A DNA stretch of 64,000 nt from Ipomoea triloba (lineage: Eukaryota > Streptophyta > Magnoliopsida > Solanales > Convolvulaceae). Below are positions 38,608 through 49,700 of this stretch, piece by piece (the stretch's first letter is position 1; each line of letters starts with the position of its first letter). The stretch spans positions 1,525,860-1,589,859 of the forward strand of contig NC_044930.1 of the NCBI RefSeq assembly GCF_003576645.1. Reading direction: 5' to 3'. The notes under the pieces were generated by a model. It was not told where the DNA came from and searched no databases. It worked only from the letters and a program-made list of their open reading frames with translations. Made by a program: the position numbers and the translations under genes.

Positions 38608-39443
38608 TTAGGAATAAGGTCAAATAGGCCACTTAACTGCTATTCAAAATGCAATTATGCCATCGAATTTAAAAACAATACAATTGGATCATTGAACAAC
38701 ACAAATTCATACAATTTAATTCAAAATGACATGTTTACCTGAAAGTATATTGATGTGGCGGTTACCGATTTTAAAAATAATTTTAAATAATTAATTAAAT
38801 AACATTTAAAAAACAAAAAGTGATTCAAGATTATATGGGAGATGTTCAGGTAATTGAATGCTGAATTTGTTTAGCCATCGAACGTAACATGAAAATGCAA
38901 TACGGCCACTCAACTAAAAAAGAGTGCAATTAGAACTTTCAACATTGTAAACTTATTTTCTCCAAAAAAAAAAAAACATTGTAAAATTATGCAATTTGTC
39001 CTAACTCCTAACTCCTAAGTAACCTACCGTGGCAGGTTACCAATAGGTAATTAGCTGAAATTTTGTAATAAATTAAAAATTAAAAAAAAAAAAAAGTCTC
39101 CTACAGTCTGATCCATGGAGACTGTCTCGTCTCCATAGGCATGGAGATGAAAGTGGGGAGGGGTAGCTATAGCGGCTACCTTCGTCCCTTCAATTTTTTT
39201 AAAGCTTTGAAGGGATGAAGGCAACCCTGCCCGCTGCCTTATATATGTATATGTGTGTGTGTGTGTGTGTATGTCAAAGGCCATGTGGTCGAGTGGCATA
39301 ATTATGACTTCTCATTTGAGAGGTCTTATGTTTAAACCACAGTGTGAGGACATTAATTTTTTTCTTTGTGTTTTAGTAGACCTGGGACAAATTGTATGAT
39401 TTTATAATAATGTTCAATGGCTAATTTCACCCTTATTCCTAAT
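38608..39443. mobile_element. Non-autonomous inverted-repeat element
   Basis: The left end 'attaggaataaggtcaaata' is mirrored by 'cacccttattcctaat' at 39,428-39,443, and similarity continues inward imperfectly ('ggccacttaac' versus 'gttcaatggc'). The interior has a (TG)n run (39,248-39,270) and 'ggtcgagtggc', which looks like a tRNA A-box, at about 39,288. Ends approximate; family unknown. Confidence 0.45.
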
Positions 39444-39709
39444 TTTTGTTTAAAAAAAGTATCTTGTCAAAACGCGTAGTTCTCTTCATTTTCAACGGAT
39501 TAAAAAAAAAGTGTGACAGTTCTTTAAGGTGATCTTAGAACATAGAACTCCTTCATTGTCTCCAATTCGAGGTTCTTGAATTCAATGCTGTTCAGGTTGG
39601 CGAAGGAGACTATTGTGTATTGACGATTAAAGGTACATCATATCCTTCAATTCCTTCCGATCCTCTATTCAATTATTGCTCCAAGCATTGAATTGCTTGA
39701 TTTTTGAAA

Positions 39710-40616
39710 ATGCTGCAAATTACCAATGGATACACTGATTGACATTTTGGCGAGGTTACCAATAAAGTCTCTTATGCGGTTTAAATGTGTTTGTAAATTT
39801 TTCTATAATTTAATAAAAAACAGCCATCAATTCATGGACAAACAATATGAATTTAGAAAAGGAAAAAGCCATTGTGCTGTTATCGACTTTGAGCCTGCCT
39901 TTACTATTCCCTAGCCCCGGCCTAATCAAGTATTTAACTTGATTTACAAAGAATCAGAGTCTGATGATGCGGAATGCATATACCTAGACCTGCCAACTTC
40001 AAATACCAGGTTTGTCAAGTGTTGTCATGGTATGCTATGCCTGATTCTATACAGGGGTGATTTGGTTAGCTCTGATATAGCTATGATCATTTCACCTGAA
40101 ATCATTTTTGATGCTTTGATATTCAATCCATTCACTAGGGAAGTCAAGGTCTTGCCTTTTATTAAGGTACCCGAAAAACCACCTAACAAAGAAAGTTTGC
40201 GGGTACAATTTGGATTTGGATTGTCTAATAACATGACTTGGAAGATTATCATGCTTTTGAGTTTTGAAGATTCAAATTTAGAAATGGGGGGTAGTCATCA
40301 TGACATTGTAATGGTTCGTAGTCAGGTAGGTGATGTGTGGAGTTGGAGACAAATTGATGCGACTCTCAATTCTCTACATTTGCATCTCCTTTTAGATACT
40401 AGGGATTTTTATTTAAAAGGAAAATATTATTGGCAGAGTTTTAAAGGTCATTTGGTTTGGTTTGATATGGATGATGAGATTTTTGGTAAGATTGAATTGC
40501 CCTCTAACGTTGAAGTCATTGATTATACAGTCATGAATGAGAGTATTGCTCTTTTTATGTTTCCACAACCGTGTACAGAAAATGAGGTCTGTACCGAGAT
40601 TTGGGTAATGGATGAA

Positions 40617-40655
<39 letters not shown>

Positions 40656-41057
40656 TGGCATAAACAAGCAAGTTTCTTCTCTAGCAAGGACATACTTGAA
40701 AATGAATATTTTGATCCGATAGGATTTTGGAATCCGAGTGGCGATTTGCTTGTGTTTTCAGGTCATATGGAAATGAGGTATACTAATTATAATTACCCTC
40801 TTGTTGAGGAGTTTTATTTCAAGGAGGGTTTTGGACCGAATTTAATTTCTATTTATTTGGAAACCCACGAAAATAAGACTATTTTTACAAGTCAAGAAAG
40901 GAAAAGTACTCTGACAATTGGTTTCAATCCGGCTGGGCATGTTGAAGTTTGCAGCGAGAGGAGTGTTAATCAAATTCAAGAATGTAACGATAGAAATATT
41001 CTTTGGGATAAGGGAACATATTTTCGAACTTTCCATGAGAGTTTGAAATTACTGTAG
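39710..41057 (+). pseudogene. F-box protein copy D, disabled
   Basis: Sister of copy C. Relative to copy C, five bases just after the start codon are missing, so ATG 39,710 leads straight into a short out-of-frame reading. The first in-frame Met is at 39,726. A TAG at 39,912-39,914 then stops the correct frame after about 62 residues. Beyond it the same frame is open to the stop at 41,055-41,057, with intact FBA marks (FGFGLSNNMTWKIIML, FDMDDEIFGKIELP). The asparagine tract is expanded to about 12 residues by an (AAT)n microsatellite at 40,617-40,653. Two independent lesions make it a pseudogene rather than an error. Confidence 0.85.
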
Positions 41058-41109
41058 ATAGGAATAATGCAAATATGTATTAATGTTTGTTTACTTTGCC
41101 AGCTTCCTT
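41058..41109 (+). other. 3' flank of F-box copy D before the CACTA insertion
   Basis: Shares the 'atgtttgtttactttgccagcttcctt' flank with copy C (about 36,580-36,610). It is interrupted at 41,110 and resumes at 41,687. Confidence 0.6.
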
Positions 41110-41686
41110 CACTACTACACAGACGGCTTTTAACGTCGGCTAAATGGACCCTTTAACGTCGGCTAAAATCCGATGTTGTAAGGGTACACATACAACGTCG
41201 GCTAAATGTTAGCCGACGTTGTAAGGTACACATACAACGTCGGCTAAATGTTAACCGACGTTGTAAGGTACACATACAATGTCGGCTATATACAAATAGC
41301 CAACGGTTGTAGGTAACTTAAAAACAAATAAAATACCCTACAACGTCGGCTATTTACAAATAGCCGACGTTGTAGGTAATTTGAAAACTACTAAAATACC
41401 CTACAACGTCAGCTATTTACAAATAGCCGACGTTGTAAGTAATTTGAAAACTACTAAAATATCCTACAACGTCGGCTCTTTACAAATAGCCGACGTTATA
41501 GGTAATTTGAAAACTACTAAAATATCCTACAACGTCGGCTCTTTACAAATAGCCGACGTTGTAGGTAATTTAAAAACTACTAAAATACCCTACAATGTCG
41601 GCTCTTTACAAATAGCCGACGTTGTAGGTAATTTGAAAACTACTAAAATACCCTACAACGTAAGATTTAAAAACAAAAAAAAAAAG
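41110..41686. mobile_element. Miniature CACTA (En/Spm-like) element with 63-bp tandem hairpins
   Basis: Starts CACTACTACACAGACGG, the CACTA signature, and is flanked by CTT at 41,107-41,109 and 41,687-41,689 (3-bp target duplication). The uninterrupted flank of copy C (gcttcctttttattcac) is the empty site. The interior has 'acaacgtcggct' sub-terminal repeats, including five 63-bp tandem units (41,336-41,650), each a palindrome of AACGTCGGCT and AGCCGACGTT. The right end is a poly-A tract rather than TAGTG, so the 3' terminus is degraded. No transposase. Confidence 0.82.
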
Positions 41687-42554
41687 CTTTTTATTCACAG
41701 TTTTCATTGAAGGATGTAAGATTTTGCTTTCTCCTTGTATTAATCATGATTGAATGATTGATGATAATAAGATTTTATATTAGTGTATAGTTATGTTTAA
41801 TTCCGGAATTGTACTTTGAGAGGGCAGCAGAGAAGATAAATAGAGAGGGATTTAGGAGATGGCTTCTAAAGCTAATGCACATAGAGACCATGAGCAACCT
41901 AATTTACTGATCGACTAACATGACGAACTAACATGTTCCCAACAGGACAAATAATGCTCTTACAATGATTTCTAAATAAGCATATATAAGATTAATCAAT
42001 CAAAGTTTTATGGAAGTCTGAGTAGTTATGAGAATATAAGTGGCTTCTCTTTTATTTAAAAAAAAAAAATTTTTTGAAAGCTCCAGTTTGATATTATACA
42101 CAAGCAATCATTTTTCAAATTTCAACTTTGAAATATTTGTTCTCCCTACAATTAACGTAACTCGGAAAACTTCAAAATGTTTGCAATCAAATCTCAATTG
42201 TTCTCCGTACACTTCGGTTCTCTTGTACTAATTTGGCCTCCCGGTTGTCGTACATATTGATTATATAATTGGTTACATATGATATGAAACTGAAGGTGCA
42301 TGTTATTGGGAATTCCGAATTTTTTACTTACATAGAGTTTTTTTTTTTCCTTTGGTCACTCGTGCAAAAAATTGGGAAATATGATTATAAAAATGAGGCT
42401 TATTAATATTTTGCATGCATCAACCATGCATCAATATAATGGATGGAAATGTGCCAATGTGTTAACGGATTAATTAATTAAACAATCACAATTCACAGCC
42501 AAAATAAAAAAAAAAAGTACTTATTATTAAAAACATTGAAATAACATGCATTAT
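41687..42554. other. Spacer, nothing recognised
   Basis: 41,687-41,800 continues the copy C/D 3' flank. The rest is AT-rich without a gene or clear element. Confidence 0.4.
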
Positions 42555-43260
42555 CTAAACATTTGAAAAGATAAAGCCCCTTTTACATGACGTGTTATTA
42601 GAAGTACAACTTATCAAATTTTCAGCGGCAATACCAAAACAAAACCTCATCTCTATAAGATAGTTGGTACCTGTAGAATCAACCTTACATAAAAGATTCA
42701 CATTGTGCCCGTTGGTGATCGTAGTAAGTGCTTTTGTAAAATGTGGATAAGATTGAAGGGCAAAAGGATCAAGTTTAATATTATTGTGCTCAAGATCATT
42801 TTTTATATTAATAAATTTTCTGTGTAAAAATATGGCCCTTCGAAAATATTGATATTGATTCATTTTGCTATTTGAAATAGTACCATGATTATTCCACTCA
42901 TGGGCCCAATCAAAAAGCTTCATTTGTCATGTTGTGCTCAAGAGAAGGCCAATTGACTAATAGTTGTTCTCTTAATGTCTTAGAAATTTACATATTAAAA
43001 TTATAAAAGGTTAAATATCTAATATTTAACTAATATTAATAACAACAATAATAATAATATCTCATCATATCCTTATTGAATTTGACTGGATTATTTGGTA
43101 TTGGTGGGCTATTACCTGCCTTATTAGACGGCCATAGGCCATGAATTGTGGACAACTCTTTAACCTTTTGTGTTATGCAATCATGAGACACATGACAAAA
43201 GCCATGTGGCCAAAATAGCGTTAGGGTAAAGCTTACCCATGAGGAGGGAGGGGTAGGGGT
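42555..43260 (-). pseudogene. RNase T2 (S-RNase-like) relic, copy ii
   Basis: On the minus strand about 43,160-43,080 reads LSTIHGLWPSNKAGNSPPIP (catalytic site I, His kept). Exon 2 starts after a 'tttctaag' acceptor (about 42,990) and reads TLREQLLVNWPSLEHNMTNEAF. It then shifts frame by an inserted segment near 42,915-42,925 into FDWAHEWNNHGT (site II, with the usual Lys before His replaced by Asn). The open part runs to a stop at 42,555 with C-terminal marks YLIEMRFCFG and ISCTSNNTSC, as in S-RNases (LTEIRICFD, C-terminal cysteines). Exon 1 has lost its start and signal peptide. Broken, but the best preserved C-terminal half of the set. Confidence 0.75.
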
Positions 43261-43371
43261 AGGGGGAGGGGGTTTTCCTGGACCAACAATTGGTGAACGA
43301 GGGAGAGAAGAAATATTTGGTTGTATATACCTTTGTTGAGGTTTTTGAAAAATTAAAAATAAAAATAAAAA
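43261..43371. other. Short spacer with G-rich tract
   Basis: A (gggtag)n/(gggag)n-like purine run at about 43,243-43,275. No gene. Confidence 0.4.
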
Positions 43372-43660
43372 GGCCCTGTTTGGTAAATAATCAGCCTATC
43401 AGCCAATTTTGGCTTATTTGACCACTATTGGTTGTTTGGTTATTAAGCTTTTTGTAACTCCAAAATGCTAAAATTCAAAAGGCTACTCAAAGCAGCCTTT
43501 TCAATTAGCTTTTTGAGAAAAGAAATTATACCAAATAGCTATCAGCTACCAGCCAATTTATCAAACAACTTTCTACAATCAGCTAATATTATCAACAAAT
43601 CATACCTTCTAACCCAAACAGCAAACCCAATCAGCCAACAACCATTTACCAAGCAGGACC
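43372..43660. mobile_element. Tourist-like (PIF/Harbinger) MITE, copy 2
   Basis: 289 bp, very similar to the copy at 10,775-11,050 (shared 'aaataatcagcctatcagcc', 'gctttttgtaactccaaaat'). Starts GGCCCTGTTTGGTAAAT; the right end is slightly mutated. The flanking trinucleotide looks like AAA on both sides, so the target duplication is uncertain. Confidence 0.75.
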
Positions 43661-44324
43661 AAAGACTCATTAAAATTTTCATCTTTCTAACTTCTTGAAT
43701 GTTTGAAACTAAATTTTATAAAGGATAGTATAAGTAATATAATATGAAAAGTTTGGCCTTATATATATTGGCATCTCTAACAAATTTCCTAACTTTTACC
43801 CACTTCTAACAAATTTCCTAACTTTTAGGCACTTCTAACAAATTTCTTAACTTTTATCTTTATAGTGTCCTAGTATGATTGGGATAGTGTTTTTGCCAAT
43901 AATATAATTTTAGACAACACTATTTTGAGCCAATGAACTATACTATACATACATTTGAATATAGGAATCGGAATTGTAATAGAATCAAATAACCACGCTC
44001 AATTTCCTTACCGAACATCTTTTGTGATACTTTAACATTAATCCACTCAATATTATTACTACAATTATCTCTTTTATTATTTTATCTCTTTAATTTATGC
44101 GAGCTTGTTGATCCCCATATATTCCCGAATCAATTAGTTCCATCAGACATTTAATTTAGTCGTGCGATGCGCGTGCGATGCGGGTGCAAGGCATGCGCAA
44201 TGTGTGTGCTATAGCTAGTTATAGTACTACTTGAAGTAAAACAAATTCATTCAATTCATATCATAAGTTAGCTACGCAAATAATTAGAAGTAGTGTCATT
44301 CCCCCCCAAAAAAAAAAATCAAAT
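43661..44324. other. Spacer, nothing recognised
   Basis: AT-rich. Short tandem 'caatttcctaactttt' repeats at about 43,770-43,850 and a 'gcgatgcg' word cluster at 44,160-44,200. No gene. Confidence 0.4.
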
Positions 44325-44907
44325 AGTTTGGTTTGAAAACGACTCAAAACCAATTTCAATATATTACGTACCAAGCTTGTATTTCACCTTCAGGGACAAA
44401 GTGTGGGGCAAACAAAGTGGTAAAAGTGTTCACAATTCACGGTCTTTACTCATGGAATAGCCCACAAGTACCTCTAGGGGCTCGAAAACGGAATTTCGAT
44501 CAAGCAAAAGTGAGTTTTTATTTATTAACAAATACATTATATATATATATATATATTAAAAATAATTAAACTGAATGTTTGTATAGATTGATCCTCAATT
44601 AAGGAAGCAATTAAGGCAGTATTGGCCGAATTTGGAACATAAAATTGATGAAATCTTCTGGGCCAGTGAGTGGAACAACAATGGAGCCTTCTCAGAATCA
44701 CTCCTAAATCAGGATGCCTACCTACGGAAGACACTTGCTTTGCACATGGCGAATAACATTACAAATAGGAAGACACTTGCTTTGCACATGGCGAATAACA
44801 TTACAAATATTCTTGCAAATAGTAATGTGATCCCTAGCCCAACCCCTCAAGATGCCGTTATTAGCAATGCAGTTAAAACCCATGTGGTATTAGAGCGGTT
44901 TAATTGA
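44325..44907 (+). pseudogene. RNase T2-like gene copy iii, catalytically dead
   Basis: Exon 1 (to 44,509, donor gtgagt) reads FQYITYQACISPSGTKCG...VKVFTIHGLYSWNSPQ, with catalytic site I (FTIHGL). A (TA)n-containing intron ends at 44,586. Exon 2 (44,587-44,907) reads IDPQLRKQLRQYWPNLEHKI, then FWASEWNNNGAFSES, where site II should be FW-HEW-KHG. Both the first His and the Lys-His pair are lost, so no RNase activity is expected. A 42-base segment ('gaagacacttgctttgcaca...') is duplicated at 44,728 and 44,770. The reading stops before the usual C-terminal cysteines. No signal peptide or start codon could be assigned. Confidence 0.65.
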
Positions 44908-44924
44908 GAATTATAATGTGATAT

Positions 44925-45048
44925 CAGGGGCTCGGAAACGGAATAGCCCACAAGTACCTCCGGGGCTCGGAAACGGAATTTCGATCAAGCAAAAGTGAGT
45001 TTTTATTTATTAACAAATAAATTATATATATATATATATTTATTAACA

Positions 45049-45090
<42 letters not shown>

Positions 45091-45897
45091 TAATTAAACT
45101 GAATGTTTGTATAGATTGACCCTCAACTGAGAAAGCAATTGAGGCAGTATTGGCCGAATTTGAAACATAAAATTGATGAAATCTTCTGGGCCAGTAAGTG
45201 GAACAACCATGGAGCTTTCTCAGAATCACTCCTAAATCTGGATGCCTACCTACGGAACACACTTGCTTTGCACATGGCGAATAACATTACAAATATTCTT
45301 ACACTTGCTTTGCACATGGCGAATAACATTACAAATATTCTTGCAAATAGTAATGTGATCCCTAGCCCAACCCCTCAAGATGCCGTTATTAGGAATGCAG
45401 TTAAAACCCATGTGGTATCAGAGCGGTTTAATTGAGAATTATAATGTGATATCAGGGGCTCGGAAACGGAATAGCTCACATACTTAACATTACAAATATT
45501 CTTGCTGCGAATAACATTACTTATTTGTTATATTCCTAACAAGTGGTATCAGAGCAGTTTAATTGAGAATTATTTTCAAAGATGTGTTCAGAATTATCTT
45601 ACTGAGGTCAGAATATGTTACGACCAAGGAGCAAACAATGTGGTGCCATGCGATACGAAAGCCGACTCATGTAAAGGTCCCATTATTTTTTTTGGGGAGG
45701 GGAAGGGATACGACCAAGGAGCAAACAATGTGGTGCCATGCGATACGAAAGCCGACTCATGTAAAGGCCCCATTATTTTTTTTGGGGAGGGGAAGGGATA
45801 CCCAACGAACAAAGCGAATCAATTAGACATCCAGCGAGCCATCTTGACTCTATCAGCCTCAATTATACTCATGATAACCTCCGGCGGCCTCATGTAA
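44925..45897 (+). pseudogene. RNase T2-like copy iv, tandem partial duplicate with C-terminal piece
   Basis: About 44,940-45,450 repeats the end of exon 1, the (TA)n intron and exon 2 of copy iii. Exon 2 (about 45,117-45,435) has FWASKWNNHGAFSES, so the catalytic Glu becomes Lys but the His is kept. After a disrupted stretch, 45,570-45,800 reads YFQRCVQNYLTEVRICYDQG and VVPCDTKADSCKGPIIFF, the RNase C-terminal region, containing a perfectly framed 90-bp tandem duplication (45,618-45,707 and 45,708-45,797). The assembled copy lacks exon 1 and has stops between the parts, so it is a pseudogene. Confidence 0.65.
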
Positions 45898-46572
45898 AGG
45901 TCCCATTATTTACAATAATCGTTAGATGTACAAGTGAAAATTTAAAATAAATAAATCATGAGTTTATACATTACATTAATTACTTACTTGTTGATGGTGA
46001 TTCTTAGAAATTTAAAACCTAAAAGTAGAATTAGTTTCTGTATAATATAATATTAGTGATGCAAAAATATATAATATAACTGGGATGCCTCTCCTATTCA
46101 AGTACTATTTGGAAGTATAAACAAACTAAAAAAAAATAAAATCACTTATAAATAATGCCTAAAATGGTGAACTAAATTAATGCTCTAAACATGCTTAAAT
46201 TCATACACTACTGTAACTAATATTATGCATAAAGTTCAACTCAATAAAGACCTCATGTAATTCCATCCTAAATCATGCATTACAAAAGACATAATAAAAT
46301 CACATAACTTAAACTAAAACATTATTCTGTGAATGAATAATGCATAAAACTTTTTCGGTTAAAAGGAAATCAAGAAAAAAAAATACAAAGAATAATGCAC
46401 AAAATTAAACAGTTAACTCACAATCCAAATAATAAATTGCACAACTTTAAAACAATTTTAGTATGTACAAGCATTTAAAATATAAAATTAATATTCCAAC
46501 CCTAATTTGTGCACTAACCAAATTAAAGGGGCCCAAGATTTTGAATAATGATGTAATGGATAAATACTTTGA
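45898..46572. other. AT-rich spacer, nothing recognised
   Basis: No gene or clear element. 'aaattaaaggggccc' appears here (46,522) and again inside the 128-bp repeat. Confidence 0.4.
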
Positions 46573-46700
46573 AAGGTTAGAGATTGTAAGTCCAAATTAA
46601 AGGGGCCCAAAATGTTTTAATCCATAGAATCAAATTTATGTGAAATAGACTAAACTTATAAATTCTAACAATATCAAGTCGTAGTATATGTTATAATTTG
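46573..46700. repeat. 128-bp direct repeat, left copy
   Basis: Starts 'aaggttagagattgtaagtc' and ends 'gttataatttg'. The right copy is at 52,628-52,755, same length, with only a few mismatches (for example ggggccc against gggggcc). They bracket the satellite array, subtilase relic and LINE fragment. They lack TG...CA ends, so they are not ordinary LTRs. Confidence 0.8.
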
Positions 46701-49700
46701 CACGATAAGCATAAAAATAACCTAAATCATATTCAAAAAGTTGTAGTATATGTTATAAATATTTGCACTGTATGAGTAGAAATCTTGCACTACATGTTAT
46801 TATAAAAAGCAATGTGAATTCTATGCAACATCAATTCATATAGGCAAAAGAAAGTGCACTTTTAGGCACAGAAATGTGCTCTGTATGGCAAGAAAATTTG
46901 CACGATAAGCATAAAAATAACCTAAATCATATTCAATACCTTCAACTCTAAGGAGAAACTATGTGAATTATTAGGTTAGAAAAGTTGCACTGATAGGTAT
47001 AAATATTTGCACTGTATGAGTAGAAATCTTGCACTACGTGTTATTATCAAAAAAAAATGTTAATTCTATGCAACTTCACTTCATATAGGCAAAAGAAAGT
47101 GCACTTTTAGGCACAAAAATGTGCTTTGTATGGCAAGAAAATTTGCACTATAAGCATAAAAATAACCTAAATCATATTCAATTCCTTCAACTCTAAGGAG
47201 GAACTATGTGAATTATTAGAGTTAGAAAAGTTGCACTGATAGGTATAAATATTTGCACTGTATGAGTAGAAATCTTGCAATACATGTTATTATCAAAAAA
47301 AAAATGTGAATTCTATGCAACTTCACTTCATATAGGCAATTGAAAGTTCACTTTTAGGCACAAAAATGTGCTCTGTATGGCAAGAAAATTTGCACTATAA
47401 GCATAAAAATAACCTAAATCATATGAAATAACTTCAACTTTAAGGAAGAACTATGTGAATTATTAGGTTAGAAAAGTTGCACTGATAGGTATAAATATTT
47501 GCACTGTATGAGTAGAAATCTTGCACTACATGTTATTATAAAAAACAATGTGAATTCTATGCAACTTCAATTCATATAGGCAAAAGAAAGTGCACTTTTA
47601 GGCACAGAAATGTGCTCTGTATGGCAAGAAAATTTGCACGATAAGCATAAAAATAACCTAAATCATATTCAATACCTTCAACTCTAAAGAGGAACTATGT
47701 GAATTATTAGGTTAGAAACGTTGCACTGATAGGTATAAATATTTGCACTGTATGAGTAGAAATCTTGCACTACATGTTATTATCAAAAACAATGTGAATT
47801 CTATGCAACTTCACTTCATATAGGCAAAGTAAAGTGTACTTTTAGACACAAAAATGTGCTCTCTATGACAAGAAAATTTGCACTATAAGCATAAAAATAA
47901 CCTAAAAAATATTCAAAATCTTCAACTCTAAGGAGGACTATGTGAATTATTAGGTAGAAAAGTTGCACTGATGGGTATAAATATTTGCACTGTATGAGTA
48001 GAAATCTTACACTACATGTTATTATAAAAAAAATGTGAATTCTATGCAACTTCACTTCATATAGGCAAATGATAGTTCACTTTTAGGCACAAAAATGTGC
48101 TCTGTATGCCAAGAAAAATTTCATTATAAGCATAAAAAAAAACCTAAAAAATATTCAATACATTCAACTCTAAGGAGGAACTATGTGAATTATTAGGGTT
48201 AGAAAAGTTGCACTGATAGGTATTAATATTTGCACTGTATGAGTAGAAATCTTGCACTACATGTTATTATCAAAAACAATTTGAATTCTATCCAACTTCA
48301 ATTCATATAGGCAAATGAAAGTGCACTTTTTCATTATAAGCATAAAAATAACCTAAATCATATTCAATTCCTTCAACTCTAAGGAGAAACTATGTGAATT
48401 ATTAGGTTAGAAAAGTTGCACTGATAGGTATAAATATTTGCACTGTATGATTAGAAATCTTGCACTACGTGTTATTATCAAAAAAAAATGTGAATTCTAT
48501 GCAACTTCACTTCATATAGGCAAAAGAAAGTGCACTTTTACGCACAAAAATGTGACTTGTATGGCAACAAAATTTGCACTATAAGCATAAAAATAACCTA
48601 AATCATATTCAATTCCTTCAACTCTAAAGAGGAACTATGTGAATTATTAGGGTTAGAAAAGTTGCACTAATAGGTATAAATATTTGCACTGTATGAGTAG
48701 AAATCTTGCAATACATGTTATTATAAAAAAAAAATGTGAATTCTATGCAACTTCACTTCATATAGGCAATTGAAAGTTCACTTTTAGGCACAAAAATGTG
48801 TGCTCTGTATGGCAAGAAAATTTGCACTATAAGCATAAAAATAACATGAATCATATTAAATAACTTCAACTCTAAGGAAGAACTATGTGAATTATTAGGT
48901 TAGAAAAGTTGCACTGATAGGTATAAATATTTGCACTGTATGAGTAGAAATCTTGCACTACTGTTATTATAAAAAACAATGTGAATTCTATGCAACATCA
49001 ATTCATATAGGCAAAAGAAAGTTCACTTTTAGGCACAGAAATGTGCTCTGTATGGCAAGAAAATTTGCACGATAAGCATAAAAATAACATGAATCATATT
49101 AAATAACTTCAACTCTAAGGAAGAACTATGTGAATTATTAGGTTAGAAAAGTTGCACTGATAGGTATAAATATTTGCACTGTATGAGTAGAAATCTTGCA
49201 CTACATGTTATTATAAAAAACATTGTGAATTCTATGCAACATCAATTCACATAGGCAAAAGAAAGTGCATTTTTAGGCATAGAAATGTGCTCTGTATGGC
49301 AAGAAAATTTGCACGATAAGCATAAAAATAACCTAAATCATATTCAATACCTTCAACTCTAAGGAGAAAAACTATGTGAATTATTAGGTTAGAAAAGTTG
49401 CACTGATAGGTATAAATATTTGCACTGTATGAGTAGAAATCTTGCACTACATGTTATTATAAAAAACAATGTGAATTCTATGCAACATCAATTCATATAG
49501 GCAAAAGAAAGTGCACTTTTAGGCATAGAAATGTGCTCTGTATGGCAAGAAAATTTGCACGATAAGTATAAAAATAACCTAAATCATATTCAGTACCTTC
49601 AACTCTAAGGAGAAAAACTATGTGAACTATTAGGTTAGAAAAGTTACACTGATAGGTATAAATATTTACACTGTATGAGTAGAAATCTTGCACTACGTGT

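Noticed and set aside
39280..39345. tRNA gene
   Set aside because: The A-box-like 'ggtcgagtggc' is followed by a badly degenerate B-box and no cloverleaf is evident; at most SINE debris.
41381..41710. 109-codon repetitive ORF
   Set aside because: Artefact of five 63-bp tandem units in the miniature CACTA element (period divisible by three).
47816..49693. Repeated minus-strand ORFs of 66-79 codons in the satellite
   Set aside because: They recur with the monomer, vary in length with indels and have no protein-like conservation.
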